From SLNP01 sp964568875 (GTDB lineage: Bacteria; Bacteroidota; Bacteroidia; Bacteroidales; VadinHA17), in assembly GCA_964568875.1 (NCBI GenBank), contig CAZMSH010000017.1, positions 19,091 through 83,090 on the forward strand: 64,000 nt of DNA, in the 5' to 3' direction. Below, piece by piece: positions 43,771 to 53,274 of the stretch. The position numbers and the translations under genes were made by a program. Each line of letters opens with the position of its first letter. Position 1 is the first letter of the stretch. The notes under the pieces were generated by a model, which was given only the letters and a program-made list of their open reading frames with translations, did not search any database and was not told the DNA's origin.

Positions 43771-46746
43771 TCAACCTATGATTTCAAGTATCTGGTTAAT
43801 ATCCATGTCCTTCAGCGGATTGTTGCTGTTAATGAAAGTATCGGCAAGTTTTGATTTTCTGGATTGGAGAGAAATTATCTTCTCTTCAATGGTTTCGGCA
43901 GAAATGTACCTGAATACAAATACATTTTTATCCTGTCCTATACGGTGTGCCCTGTTCAGTGCCTGCATTTCTGCTGCAGGATTCCACCATGGATCGAGAA
44001 TAAAGACATAATCTGCGGCAGTGAGGTTCAGTCCGAGACCTCCGGCTTTAAGTGATATCAGGAAAACCTTCCTGCTGCTTTCGGTCTGGAACTCATTTAC
44101 CACCTTCTCCCTGTTTATGGTCGACCCTGTAAGCATCGAATAAATGATGCCCTCATTTTTCAATGCCTTGGCGTATAGATTGAGGTGTTTGACAAACGAG
44201 CTGAAAATAAGTATTTTATGGCCTTCTGAAGTGACGCTTTTAATGTCGTTAAGTACTATGTCGAATTTTCCGGAGTTTTCAATGTAATCATCAATCGCAA
44301 GCAGAGGATGATTTGCTATCTGCCTTAGCTTCATGAGTCCCTGCAGCACAACTATTGCCTGGTTATCCTTCTCGCTCTCATCCATTGTTCCAAGGATGGT
44401 ATTCCTTATGGCAGACTTCTCTCTTTCATATACATCCTGCTGCTCTTCAGTCATATCACAATAAACCATCTGTTCCCAGACGGGAGGTAATTCGCGGGCT
44501 ACCATCTCCTTGGTGCGCCTGAGTATAAAAGGTTTAATCAGAGCTTTAAGCTTTGCTTCCTGTGTAGTGTCGCCTGCCTTTTCAATGGGACGCGAAAACT
44601 CTTTCTTGAAGTAAATCAGACTACCAAGCAGTCCCGGGTTGGTAAAGTTCATCTGGGTCCACAGGTCTGTTAGTGAATTCTCTACCGGAGTGCCTGTGAG
44701 AGCTATCCTGTGGTCGCCCTGAAGTCTCGATATCGCTTTGTATACTGCTGATCCGGGATTCTTGATCACCTGGCTTTCATCAAGTATGATATAATGAAAC
44801 CTGAACTTGTTGATTATTTCAATATCCTGTCGTACAGTATGGTAGCTTGACAGGATAATATCATAATAGCTGAAGTACGAAGTTGACTTTCTTCTTCCGG
44901 TCCCTTTGTATGTACAGACTTTGAGTGCCGGCGTGTATAATCTTATCTCACTCTCCCAGTTGTGCAGAAGGGAAGCGGGGACTATTATCAGGCTGGTTTG
45001 TTTTCCTGTTACAAAGCTGAACATCTCACTGAGTGATTTCTGACTCTCTTCTTTAATCTCTGAAACAACACTCTCTTCATGCCCGGGCGCCTGGTAGCTT
45101 TCCTTGCTGTGAAGAAGCACTGCAAGTGCCTGCAGGGTTTTACCCAGGCCCATATCGTCGGCAAGACATCCTCCAAGTTTATTTGCCTGTAGAAACAACA
45201 TCCAGTTGAATCCCTCCTCCTGATAAGGCCTCATCGCAGCATTCAGCCCTGAAGGCAGCTTTTCTGAAGGAAGCTTATCAGGCATTACTAGTTTCTCGAG
45301 ATTATCGGTGGCATCACTCTGCTCATCGCTTACCGCAAGACTTAAAACAGGAAAGTGCTGCTTATGTATCTTCAATGAATCACCCACTTCCTTTCCAAAA
45401 CCGAATACGTCACGATATCGCGTGAACCAACCTTCAGGAAGAACAGCTACCGAGCCGTCAGGCAGCTCATAATGCCTGCGCCCCTCCATAATATGCCTTT
45501 TTAATCTGGTAAAGGCAATAGTGAAATTACCCAATGTGACTTCAGCCTTCAAATCAAACCAGTCATTTTCTATGGTGTAGCCGGCCTTTATTTCAACCGG
45601 TCCAAGATGATACTTCCTGTCAAGGCTACCCTGCCTGATTACGAATCCTGCCTGAGTAAGTTCATTATAACTGCGATTGAGGGCTTCAATAAGAGACATC
45701 AGATCATCCGTTGACGACACTTCATTACCCCTGAAAACAGTATAGTGTATGTCATCCTCCGAGAAGAATCCGTTATCCTCAAGTGTCATCCTGCAACTCT
45801 TCTCCCATTCCCTGTTACGGAAGAGTCTGGAAATTTTATACTTACCATTGTCATTACAGAACTGAGTGAATGATTCGCGTGTGTCGTTCCTGTATATTTC
45901 CCTTCCTGAATAGTCGTATGCTAATACCAATGCCGGGAATCCCCTTATTGTTATTTCAAGTGTCAGATGCGGCACTCTGACCGGCTCATCAATAACAACA
46001 TCGAATCCTTCTGCTTCATATCTGAAGTTGTTTATAGCATTGGTTACAAAAGTGTTAAAATACTTCTCTTCGGCGCTCGCCGGTATTGTAAGGTACTCTC
46101 TCGCAAAGAATGGCTTGAGCTTGGCTGAGTCGAGAGCTTCGATGAATACTATGCGGTTAAGATGACGTATGACGCAGGGTGAATTTATAAGCACATCAGC
46201 ACCCGAATTGAATAGCCTTATCTCGTTTTCACCATGTACGACCGAAAGAGTATAGCGGGTACCATTGTCTGTCCGGCTGAACCTGAAAATCCCCTCTGCC
46301 TCTCCCTGGGTTACTGTTATAAGGTCGTCGACATGAAAATTTGTTGTTCTGATTTTCTGATGCAACAAAGGGATGCCTTCATCGCGAATGATGGAAAGCA
46401 CCTTGTACATCTTTGCCTCAATGTAAGGTCTTATTATTCTTTCGGTTTTTTCAGCAGGCAGATTCTCAATGAATTTTTTTACACTGGTGTCTTTAGAGAA
46501 CAGACGATAGAGGTTTTTTTCGGAGTAATCATTGATAAGCTTTACGATCTCTCTCTCATCATGGGTAAGTCTGCCCAGTACCTCTGCAACAGGATAGGGA
46601 GATAGCGATTCACGGATTGTTACAAAGCGCTTGCCGGCCTCCTTCTCATAGGTGTATGGCTGTAGTATCAATCCCCACTTTCTGTGGTTTGTCAGTATTA
46701 CCGTGAAACCTGCTACTTTTTCTCCCTGTCTCTCTGCCGAAAACAT
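43771..46746 (-). CDS. SNF2-family DEAD/DEAH-type ATPase (bacterial RapA/HepA-like)
   Basis: 991 residues. An N-terminal ~480-residue region of unknown fold precedes the SNF2 motor. Motif I is LADDMGLGKTLQALAV, motif II ILDESQVIKNP (DESQ instead of the common DEAH), motif III ALTGTPVENSLTDLW, motif V SLKAGGLGLNLTAADYV, and motif VI LNRAHRIGQDKNVFVFR. Such enzymes translocate on double-stranded DNA; bacterial members recycle RNA polymerase or remodel DNA-protein complexes, and some belong to defence islands. No defence neighbours are seen, so housekeeping is more likely. Confidence 0.92.
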   Translation of the reverse strand: MFSAERQGEKVAGFTVILTNHRKWGLILQPYTYEKEAGKRFVTIRESLSPYPVAEVLGRLTHDEREIVKLINDYSEKNLYRLFSKDTSVKKFIENLPAEKTERIIRPYIEAKMYKVLSIIRDEGIPLLHQKIRTTNFHVDDLITVTQGEAEGIFRFSRTDNGTRYTLSVVHGENEIRLFNSGADVLINSPCVIRHLNRIVFIEALDSAKLKPFFAREYLTIPASAEEKYFNTFVTNAINNFRYEAEGFDVVIDEPVRVPHLTLEITIRGFPALVLAYDYSGREIYRNDTRESFTQFCNDNGKYKISRLFRNREWEKSCRMTLEDNGFFSEDDIHYTVFRGNEVSSTDDLMSLIEALNRSYNELTQAGFVIRQGSLDRKYHLGPVEIKAGYTIENDWFDLKAEVTLGNFTIAFTRLKRHIMEGRRHYELPDGSVAVLPEGWFTRYRDVFGFGKEVGDSLKIHKQHFPVLSLAVSDEQSDATDNLEKLVMPDKLPSEKLPSGLNAAMRPYQEEGFNWMLFLQANKLGGCLADDMGLGKTLQALAVLLHSKESYQAPGHEESVVSEIKEESQKSLSEMFSFVTGKQTSLIIVPASLLHNWESEIRLYTPALKVCTYKGTGRRKSTSYFSYYDIILSSYHTVRQDIEIINKFRFHYIILDESQVIKNPGSAVYKAISRLQGDHRIALTGTPVENSLTDLWTQMNFTNPGLLGSLIYFKKEFSRPIEKAGDTTQEAKLKALIKPFILRRTKEMVARELPPVWEQMVYCDMTEEQQDVYEREKSAIRNTILGTMDESEKDNQAIVVLQGLMKLRQIANHPLLAIDDYIENSGKFDIVLNDIKSVTSEGHKILIFSSFVKHLNLYAKALKNEGIIYSMLTGSTINREKVVNEFQTESSRKVFLISLKAGGLGLNLTAADYVFILDPWWNPAAEMQALNRAHRIGQDKNVFVFRYISAETIEEKIISLQSRKSKLADTFINSNNPLKDMDINQILEIIG

Positions 46747-46908
46747 ACTATCTCAAATAATCTGCAATAATGGTTAATGTAGTTCTATTTTCAAATAATA
46801 TTCGGCATAATCATCATTTCTCAGGGTATATTCTTTAACAATAAAAGGGCTATGCCGGTTTCACCGTCTGTCGTCTATCATAATTCTTACTATTTTTACG
46901 TTCGCTAA

Positions 46909-49548
46909 ATGAAACATAACAGACCGAACCTCATGCGTAAAATATTTGTTTCGGCAGCGATGCTGATATTTATTGCAGTTATTACCTCTGCGCAGACCTT
47001 TGAAATAAATCAGGGCTGGAAAGCCAAAAGAATATCCGAGACAGGGCTCAGCGGGGAAGAGCTTACAGTCTCTTACCTGCCTGACTCTACATGGATAGAG
47101 GCCACGGTTCCGGGAACAGTATTGAATACACTGATTAAGAACGGCCTGGCCCCCGATCCATTTATTGGCCTGAATAATGCAGCCATTCCTGATATTGCTT
47201 CGGCAGGCCATGATTATTACTCGTTTTGGTTCCATAATGTCTTCCACACTCAGGAGTTTCCGTCTGACCAGATTGTATGGTTGAATTTCAGGGGTGTAAA
47301 CTACTCATGTGATATATGGCTTAATGGCCATCTGATAAACAGTGAGACTCATAAGGGTATGTTCCTGAGGCAGAAATACAATGTAACCAGGTATATTAAT
47401 CAGGGTGGAACCAACAGGCTTGCGGTGGCAGTCAGACCACCTGACCCTGCCGGTATACCGAATGGAGGTCAGGGAGGAGACGGAACCATAGCCAGAAATG
47501 TTACCATGCAGTTCACAGCGGGCTGGGATTGGATTGAACCTGTCGCTGACAGGAATACCGGTATCTGGGACAAGGTAACGATTGAGATAACCGGTGCGGT
47601 GGATATCAGAAATCCATATATAGTTACTGAAGTACCTGATGTCAGGATTCCCGGCACTATACAGTCTGCAGCAACAGTCACTGTATCGGCTGATTTGTAT
47701 AATGCAACGAATATGCCAGTAGAGGGTTACTTCGAAGCTCAGATGACCGAAGGAAGGGAACGCAGTAAGGTTACAATAGGACCAGGAGAGAGTGTCAGGG
47801 TAACTCTTAAAAAGATCAGGATTAAGCAGCCCAGACTATGGTGGCCCAATGGAATGGGCAACCCGAACATGTATGAAGCCCGGCTGTGGTTCACAGATGA
47901 CAAGACAACCTATATGGATGTGGAACAGGTCAGGTTCGGCATCAGGGAGTTCTCAACAGAGTTTGATGAGGAGAGCGGTGGCAGAATCTTTAAGGTAAAC
48001 GGGCAACCGGTTTTTATCAGGGGAGGCAACTGGATAGCTTCAGATGCACTTCTCAGATTGTCGCCCGAAAGGTACCGCGATGAGATCAGACTTCATGCTG
48101 CTATGAACATGAATATGATAAGAGTATGGGGCGGATCGATTACTGAGAGGCCTGAGTTCTATGATGCATGTGACAGGAATGGCATTATGGTTTGGCAGGA
48201 CCTCTGGATCACAGGTGATTGCAACGGGCGGTGGCCCGATCCCAAGAAGACGGATAACCAGGAAGCAAGAAGAAAATATCCCGACGATCATGACCTGTTT
48301 GTCAAATCGGTTGCCGACCAGGTCATGATGTTGCGTAACCACCCCTCTCTCGTTATATGGTGCGGCGGCAATGAATTTCCGCCTCCACCGGCAATTGACG
48401 CTTATCTAAAGGATACTCTGTTTCCTCAACTCGACCCGGGAAGATACTATCTGAGTGAATCGACGGGAACCGATCTGATGAGAAATCCTTACGGCGGTAC
48501 CGGAGACGGTCCTTACAACCTTATGGAACCATCGTGGTTCTTTACCTTTAAGTCATTTCCTTTTAACGCTGAGATAGGTTCAGTAGGGCTGCCCGTGGAA
48601 GAGAGCCTGAGGCGGTTCCTATCTCCGGCAGCACTTATCGTTCCCGATGAGCAAGACCTGGACCCCGAGTGGCGGTTCCATAAATATCTGCCTTACAAAG
48701 ACTTCCCGGCCAGGTACGGACCTGTCGTTGATTTCAGTGATTTTGTGATGAAAGCACAGATGGTAAACTACGAGCAGTACCGGTCTCTGCAGGAGGGACA
48801 GAATGCCCGGATGTGGGAATGGTACACAGGGATGCTTGTATGGAAAAACCAAAATCCATGGACATCGCTCAGGGGACAGTTTTATGATGTATGGCTTCAG
48901 CAGAATGCAGCCTTCTACGGTTACAGAAACGCGGCCAAACCATTCCATGTACAGATAAACCTTGATGACACAACCCTTTGCGTCGTTAATTCTACTCCAA
49001 AAGAGAGGAGGGATACCCACGTCAGTTATACTCTGTACGACATGACAGGCAGTAAAACAGAAGCATTTGATACAGTTATGACAGCGCCTCCGAACAGTGT
49101 CATCCGACTGGGCAAAATTCTGGTCCCCTCCGATAAGGGAAAAGTGGTGTTTGCACGACTGTCAATGCATAACAGAACTACACTTCTGCCTCTCGATGAG
49201 AACTTCTACTGGCTTGCTTCGCAAGGATCAGACTATTCTGCAATGGCTGAAATACCTGCAACGGAGCTTAATGTGGAAATACACCGGGCCTCCAATACAT
49301 CATTTGACTTCACAGTAACGAATAACACCGGTACTCCTGCTGTATTCATAAGGCTAAGGATTACTGATCCTTTGACGGGAGAGACACTTTCTCCGGTAAT
49401 CTACGAGGATAACTATTTCTCACTGATGCCGGGTGAAAAGAAGTTTCTGAGGGCTGATGTGTCATCTATATCTGAAAAGGCAGGCGATAAACCCCTTACA
49501 CTATACTGGAAAGGATTTAACGTACCCGAAAAATCAATAATGTTCTAA
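46909..49548 (+). CDS. secreted GH2 glycosidase (beta-mannosidase / exo-beta-glucosaminidase type)
   Basis: 879 residues, or 871 from ATG 46933, which places the signal peptide (MRKIFVSAAMLIFIAVITSAQ) at the very N-terminus. Domains in order: sugar-binding beta-sandwich (~30-215; LNFRGVNYSCDIWLNGH), Ig-like (~230-350), TIM barrel (~355-650) and C-terminal Ig-like domains. Putative acid/base is Glu489 in CGGNEFPPPP and nucleophile Glu555 in FNAEIGSVGLP, a pattern close to exo-beta-D-glucosaminidases and beta-mannosidases. It probably trims glycan or chitosan oligomers in the periplasm. No polysaccharide-utilisation partners lie adjacent. Confidence 0.82.
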   Translation: MKHNRPNLMRKIFVSAAMLIFIAVITSAQTFEINQGWKAKRISETGLSGEELTVSYLPDSTWIEATVPGTVLNTLIKNGLAPDPFIGLNNAAIPDIASAGHDYYSFWFHNVFHTQEFPSDQIVWLNFRGVNYSCDIWLNGHLINSETHKGMFLRQKYNVTRYINQGGTNRLAVAVRPPDPAGIPNGGQGGDGTIARNVTMQFTAGWDWIEPVADRNTGIWDKVTIEITGAVDIRNPYIVTEVPDVRIPGTIQSAATVTVSADLYNATNMPVEGYFEAQMTEGRERSKVTIGPGESVRVTLKKIRIKQPRLWWPNGMGNPNMYEARLWFTDDKTTYMDVEQVRFGIREFSTEFDEESGGRIFKVNGQPVFIRGGNWIASDALLRLSPERYRDEIRLHAAMNMNMIRVWGGSITERPEFYDACDRNGIMVWQDLWITGDCNGRWPDPKKTDNQEARRKYPDDHDLFVKSVADQVMMLRNHPSLVIWCGGNEFPPPPAIDAYLKDTLFPQLDPGRYYLSESTGTDLMRNPYGGTGDGPYNLMEPSWFFTFKSFPFNAEIGSVGLPVEESLRRFLSPAALIVPDEQDLDPEWRFHKYLPYKDFPARYGPVVDFSDFVMKAQMVNYEQYRSLQEGQNARMWEWYTGMLVWKNQNPWTSLRGQFYDVWLQQNAAFYGYRNAAKPFHVQINLDDTTLCVVNSTPKERRDTHVSYTLYDMTGSKTEAFDTVMTAPPNSVIRLGKILVPSDKGKVVFARLSMHNRTTLLPLDENFYWLASQGSDYSAMAEIPATELNVEIHRASNTSFDFTVTNNTGTPAVFIRLRITDPLTGETLSPVIYEDNYFSLMPGEKKFLRADVSSISEKAGDKPLTLYWKGFNVPEKSIMF

Positions 49549-49569
49549 GATTCTTAATTCTTAAATCTG

Positions 49570-49608
49570 AACCGAGGCCTTTGGCCGAGCTCTCGACTAA
49601 ACAGGAGC
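49570..49608 (+). repeat. intergenic element related to the 46-bp repeat at 61054
   Basis: The 39 bases between the convergent GH2 and transporter genes begin AACCGAGGCC and end CGACTAAACAGGAGC. They share the outer blocks AACCGAG, GAGCTC-CGAC and AAC-GGAGC with the tandem 46-bp repeats at 61054-61140. It sits where a terminator is expected and contains GGCC-TTT-GGCC. Confidence 0.4.
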
Positions 49609-49621
49609 ACATCTGAAATCA

Positions 49622-50518
49622 TCAGTTTCTGAATTCTCCGAGTATGGGCGCCTTGTTCATCCATTTCACTACCATGCTGAATAACAGGGCTGTGATGAAA
49701 GAGAACATTGCATAAACAAGCGCCGGCTTTATCATATCATGGCTATGCAGAATAATATTTCCCACAAGGAATGCCAGCGTCGTATTCTGCATCGACACTT
49801 CAATGCCAAGAGTGAATGACGTACGATAGCCCATTCCCGGAATCTTGCCGCTCATGAAACCATAGATAAAGCTCAGCAGGTTCATTATTAGCATCACCGG
49901 CAGCAATTTCAGCACCTGTTCAGTGGTGATTCCTGATCCACCTTCCTGCTCTCCTGCAAAGACCATTACAAGAAGCACAACGGCGAACAAAATTGAAAAA
50001 ACAATCTTCAGCGGGTATTCAACTCTTGATGCAAAGCGCGGTTTCCAGGATTTCACTGCCACTCCGGCCGCCGCCGGTATTATTGTTACAGTGAATATTT
50101 TGATTATCGTATCGATCACCGGAAGGTGTATCTCTGATGTCATACCGTAAAATGCCAGCAACCCCAGATTTACTATCAGAGGAATAGTAATAAGTGTAAT
50201 AAAACTGTTTACCGTCGTCATCGATATTGATAGTGCCACGCTGCCCTTAAACAGGTATGTCAGGAAGCCTGAAGTGGTCCCTCCCGGACAGGCAGCAAGG
50301 ATTATTATGCCAACCTGGTATGCCGGAGGGAGGCCTGACAGGTATGCAATTATGAAAGCGAGTAACGGCAGCCCTATCATCTGGGCAGAGAGACCTATTA
50401 TCATTGCCTTGGGGTAGACAAACACGTTTCTGAAGCTGGAAGCCGGCACCGACAGTCCGATGCCGAACATAATGAAAGCCAGCACTACGCTGATAAGAAG
50501 GTCAATATTCAAAGTCAT
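49622..50518 (-). CDS. BASS-family (bile acid:sodium symporter-like) transporter
   Basis: 298 residues with nine to ten hydrophobic helices. Recognisable blocks are FIMFGIGLSVPASSFRN (~16-32), AACPGGTTSGFLTYLFKGSVAL (~82), and the crossover helix LGIEVSMQNTTLAFLVG (~236), all typical of BASS/SBF proteins. They import organic anions with sodium. The gene begins 19 bp after fdhA and is very likely co-transcribed with the formate dehydrogenase. The substrate is unknown. Confidence 0.85.
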   Translation of the reverse strand: MTLNIDLLISVVLAFIMFGIGLSVPASSFRNVFVYPKAMIIGLSAQMIGLPLLAFIIAYLSGLPPAYQVGIIILAACPGGTTSGFLTYLFKGSVALSISMTTVNSFITLITIPLIVNLGLLAFYGMTSEIHLPVIDTIIKIFTVTIIPAAAGVAVKSWKPRFASRVEYPLKIVFSILFAVVLLVMVFAGEQEGGSGITTEQVLKLLPVMLIMNLLSFIYGFMSGKIPGMGYRTSFTLGIEVSMQNTTLAFLVGNIILHSHDMIKPALVYAMFSFITALLFSMVVKWMNKAPILGEFRN

Positions 50519-50537
50519 AATTACAGTACCTGACTGT

Positions 50538-53270
50538 TTAAATTCTGGTAACCCTGACAGCTGAAAGCTTAAACGGTGCTATCTTACTGTACGGATCAAG
50601 TTCGTCGCGTGTCAGCCTGTTGACCTGTGATTCTGTAAAATGCCATGGCATAAATACTTCACCTTCCAGTACCTCCTCCGATATGCGGGCTACAGTTTCT
50701 ATAACACCTCTTCTTGACTCAAGTCTTACCTTGCTGCCTTCGGTTATCATCTGCCTAGCAGCATCGTTGGGATGCATCAGCACAAAAGCTTCATCAACGA
50801 AATCACGCAGTGCCTTCGTTCGCCTGGTCATTGTTGCAGTGTGGTAATGATACAGAAGCCTTCCGCTGTTAAGCATAAGCGGGTATTCGCCGTCAACCTT
50901 TTCATTTTGCGGCGAGTATTCAACCGGAAAGAGCTTGCCGCGTCCTGTCTGTGTGTTGAAGTTTTCAAGGTAGAGTGTAGGTGTTCCCGGATGACCTGGG
51001 GAGGGACAGGGCCACTGTATACTTCCTTTCTCAAGTCTTTCGAAGGAGATGCCGCCCATTATCGGAGTGACTTTGGCGAGTTCGTCAAATATCTCAGCCT
51101 CATTGCGGTAACCGGGCATCGGCTTGCCCATCCTTTTTGCCAGTTCATGTATTATCTTCCAGTCTTCCCTGGCTTCACCCGGACATTCGACTGCTTTTCT
51201 GACCCGTAAAACCCTTCTGTCACTGTTCACGAAGGTACCTTCCTTTTCGGCCCAGGATGAGGCCGGTAATATTACATCAGCGAAGGGTGTTGTCTCGGTA
51301 TGGAATATATCCTGTACCACCACGAATTCCATCTTCTTAAGAGCTTCCTCGGTATGATTCAGGTTCGGATCGCTTATCATAGGGTTCTCACCCATAATAT
51401 ACATAGCCTTTATGCGTCCATCATAAGCAGCCTGCATGATTTCGACAGTTGTAAGACCGGGACGTGCGGACAGAGAGTCATATGGAACTCCCCATATTCC
51501 TGCTACCTTCCGGCGGTTCTCATCATTCAGTACCGGAATATAGCCGGGATAGTTTGCAGGTGAGCAGCCAACGTCAGTGGCTCCCTGCACATTATTCTGA
51601 CCGCGGGGTGGATTTATCCCGCAGCGCTCACGTCCAACCTGTCCTGTAATAAGCATCATGTTGATCAGGCAAAACACATTGTGCGTGCCGGTGACCTGCT
51701 GGCTCAGGCCCATCCCTGTAGCGATCATCGAAGTTGACGATGTTGCGTAAAGCTCTGCCGCCAGTTCAAGCTTTTCTTCGGGAACCCCGGTTATTGAAGC
51801 TACTTCATCAGGGGTGTAGCTGCTAACAAGCTCTTCGAGTTGTGAAAAGGCCTCTATACCTCCCTCGACTCTCTCCTCTATGAACTTCCGGTTAACCCAT
51901 CCGTTCTTTATTATGATATGGCAAAGACCATTAAGAAGGGCGACGTCAGTTCCCAGCTTCGGTTGAAGCCATACTGTGGCGTATCGTACCAGAGGTGTCC
52001 ATCTGGGATCGACGACTATTATTTTCTGCCCTTTAGCCGCCCCTCTTTTTACATAAGTGGCAGTGATCGGGTGAGTATCAATTATGTTGTTCCCTGTAAC
52101 AAACAGGCAGTCAACAGTTTCAAAGTCTTCAATAGGGTTGCTGCCGGCACCGTCGCCAATTGCCTTGAGCATTGCAGTTACAGTTGAAGCGTGGCACAGT
52201 CGTGTACAATAGTCAATATTATTGGTACCGAAAACTGTTCTGATGAACTTCTGAAAAAGGTAATTGTCTTCGTTGGTACACTTGGCAGAGGCATATCCTG
52301 CCAGCGCATCTGACCCGTATTTTTCCCTTATTGCGGTAAACCTCCCGGCGATAAGGTTGAGGGCTTCATCCCATGATGCCTCTTCAAACCTTCCGTTACG
52401 CTTTATCAGTGGCTTGGTGAGCCGGTCGTGACTGTGTACAAACTCATAGCCAAAGCGTCCTTTAACACATAGCCTTCCGTCATTTGGTGATACGCCTTCA
52501 ACGCCGTTGCTTCTCACTATCTTCCCGTCCTGCACCAGCAATTCAATCTGGCAGCCCACACCGCAGTAGGGGCAGGTTGTAATAACAGTGCGTTCCAGTT
52601 TGTCAAGTTCAATAACATCCCGGTATGGTTTCTCGACGATGGCTCCGGTAGGGCAGAGCTGGATACATTCACCGCATCCGTCGCACTCACTCTCGCCCCA
52701 TACTCCGGTTCCCGCAATGATGAATGATTTAATACCTCTTTCAGTGAAGGAGAGCACATTTTTGCCCTGCACCTCATCACATGCCTTGATGCACCTGAAA
52801 CACTTTATGCACTTGGCAGGATCGTAGGTTAGCACCGGTGAGGTGTCGTCCTTTTCGAAGGGAAGGGTTTGCCATACCGACGGGAAGTACCTGTTCTCCG
52901 GCTTGTCAAGACCGTAACGGATTATCAGCTCCCTCATTTCATCGGGGTATGTGCCGTCGTAAGTGTCGTTGTGCTCATACAGAAGGTAGTTAAGCAGCAG
53001 CCTGCGGGTATTCTCTATCTCGTCATCGAATGCCGTGACCTTCATCCCTTCGGTTACCTTTACAGTACAGCTGGTGACCAGTCCGCGCATACCCTCTATC
53101 TTCACAAGGCACAGCCTGCATGCTCCTGTCGGGGTGAGCTTACGGTGGTAGCAGAGACCCGGAACTGCAAAGCCGTTGGTGCGTGCTACCTCCAACAGGT
53201 TGGCTCCTGATGGTGCCTGTATGGTTTTCTCGTCTATCGTTATTGTGACCATAGTCTCTTTTGCGTTCAT
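50538..53270 (-). CDS. fdhF: formate dehydrogenase catalytic subunit (Cys-type, NuoG-like N-terminus)
   Basis: 910 residues. N-terminal [2Fe-2S] domain (GLCYHRKLTPTGACRLC), a degenerate His-Cys region (EHNDTYDGTYPDE, no cysteines), two ferredoxin 4Fe-4S motifs (CIKCFRCIKAC, CDGCGECIQLCP), then the molybdopterin domain with 4Fe-4S CPYCGVGC and a conserved CVKGRFGYEF. The Mo/W ligand is Cys359 in CTRLCHASTV, coded TGC, so there is no selenocysteine. The C-terminal cofactor-binding domain is complete. It oxidises formate or reduces CO2 in the cytoplasm, with NuoEF-type partners coupling to NAD (and possibly ferredoxin). It starts 4 bp after the NuoF-like stop. Confidence 0.92.
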   Translation of the reverse strand: MNAKETMVTITIDEKTIQAPSGANLLEVARTNGFAVPGLCYHRKLTPTGACRLCLVKIEGMRGLVTSCTVKVTEGMKVTAFDDEIENTRRLLLNYLLYEHNDTYDGTYPDEMRELIIRYGLDKPENRYFPSVWQTLPFEKDDTSPVLTYDPAKCIKCFRCIKACDEVQGKNVLSFTERGIKSFIIAGTGVWGESECDGCGECIQLCPTGAIVEKPYRDVIELDKLERTVITTCPYCGVGCQIELLVQDGKIVRSNGVEGVSPNDGRLCVKGRFGYEFVHSHDRLTKPLIKRNGRFEEASWDEALNLIAGRFTAIREKYGSDALAGYASAKCTNEDNYLFQKFIRTVFGTNNIDYCTRLCHASTVTAMLKAIGDGAGSNPIEDFETVDCLFVTGNNIIDTHPITATYVKRGAAKGQKIIVVDPRWTPLVRYATVWLQPKLGTDVALLNGLCHIIIKNGWVNRKFIEERVEGGIEAFSQLEELVSSYTPDEVASITGVPEEKLELAAELYATSSTSMIATGMGLSQQVTGTHNVFCLINMMLITGQVGRERCGINPPRGQNNVQGATDVGCSPANYPGYIPVLNDENRRKVAGIWGVPYDSLSARPGLTTVEIMQAAYDGRIKAMYIMGENPMISDPNLNHTEEALKKMEFVVVQDIFHTETTPFADVILPASSWAEKEGTFVNSDRRVLRVRKAVECPGEAREDWKIIHELAKRMGKPMPGYRNEAEIFDELAKVTPIMGGISFERLEKGSIQWPCPSPGHPGTPTLYLENFNTQTGRGKLFPVEYSPQNEKVDGEYPLMLNSGRLLYHYHTATMTRRTKALRDFVDEAFVLMHPNDAARQMITEGSKVRLESRRGVIETVARISEEVLEGEVFMPWHFTESQVNRLTRDELDPYSKIAPFKLSAVRVTRI

Positions 53271-53274
53271 TTTT

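Noticed and set aside
43771..46746. SNF2 gene as part of a phage-defence island
   Set aside because: No nuclease, methylase, phospholipase or other defence partner is adjacent; neighbours are metabolic or membrane genes.
52191..52199. Selenocysteine in the formate dehydrogenase active site
   Set aside because: The codon is TGC (Cys359); there is no in-frame TGA at this place.
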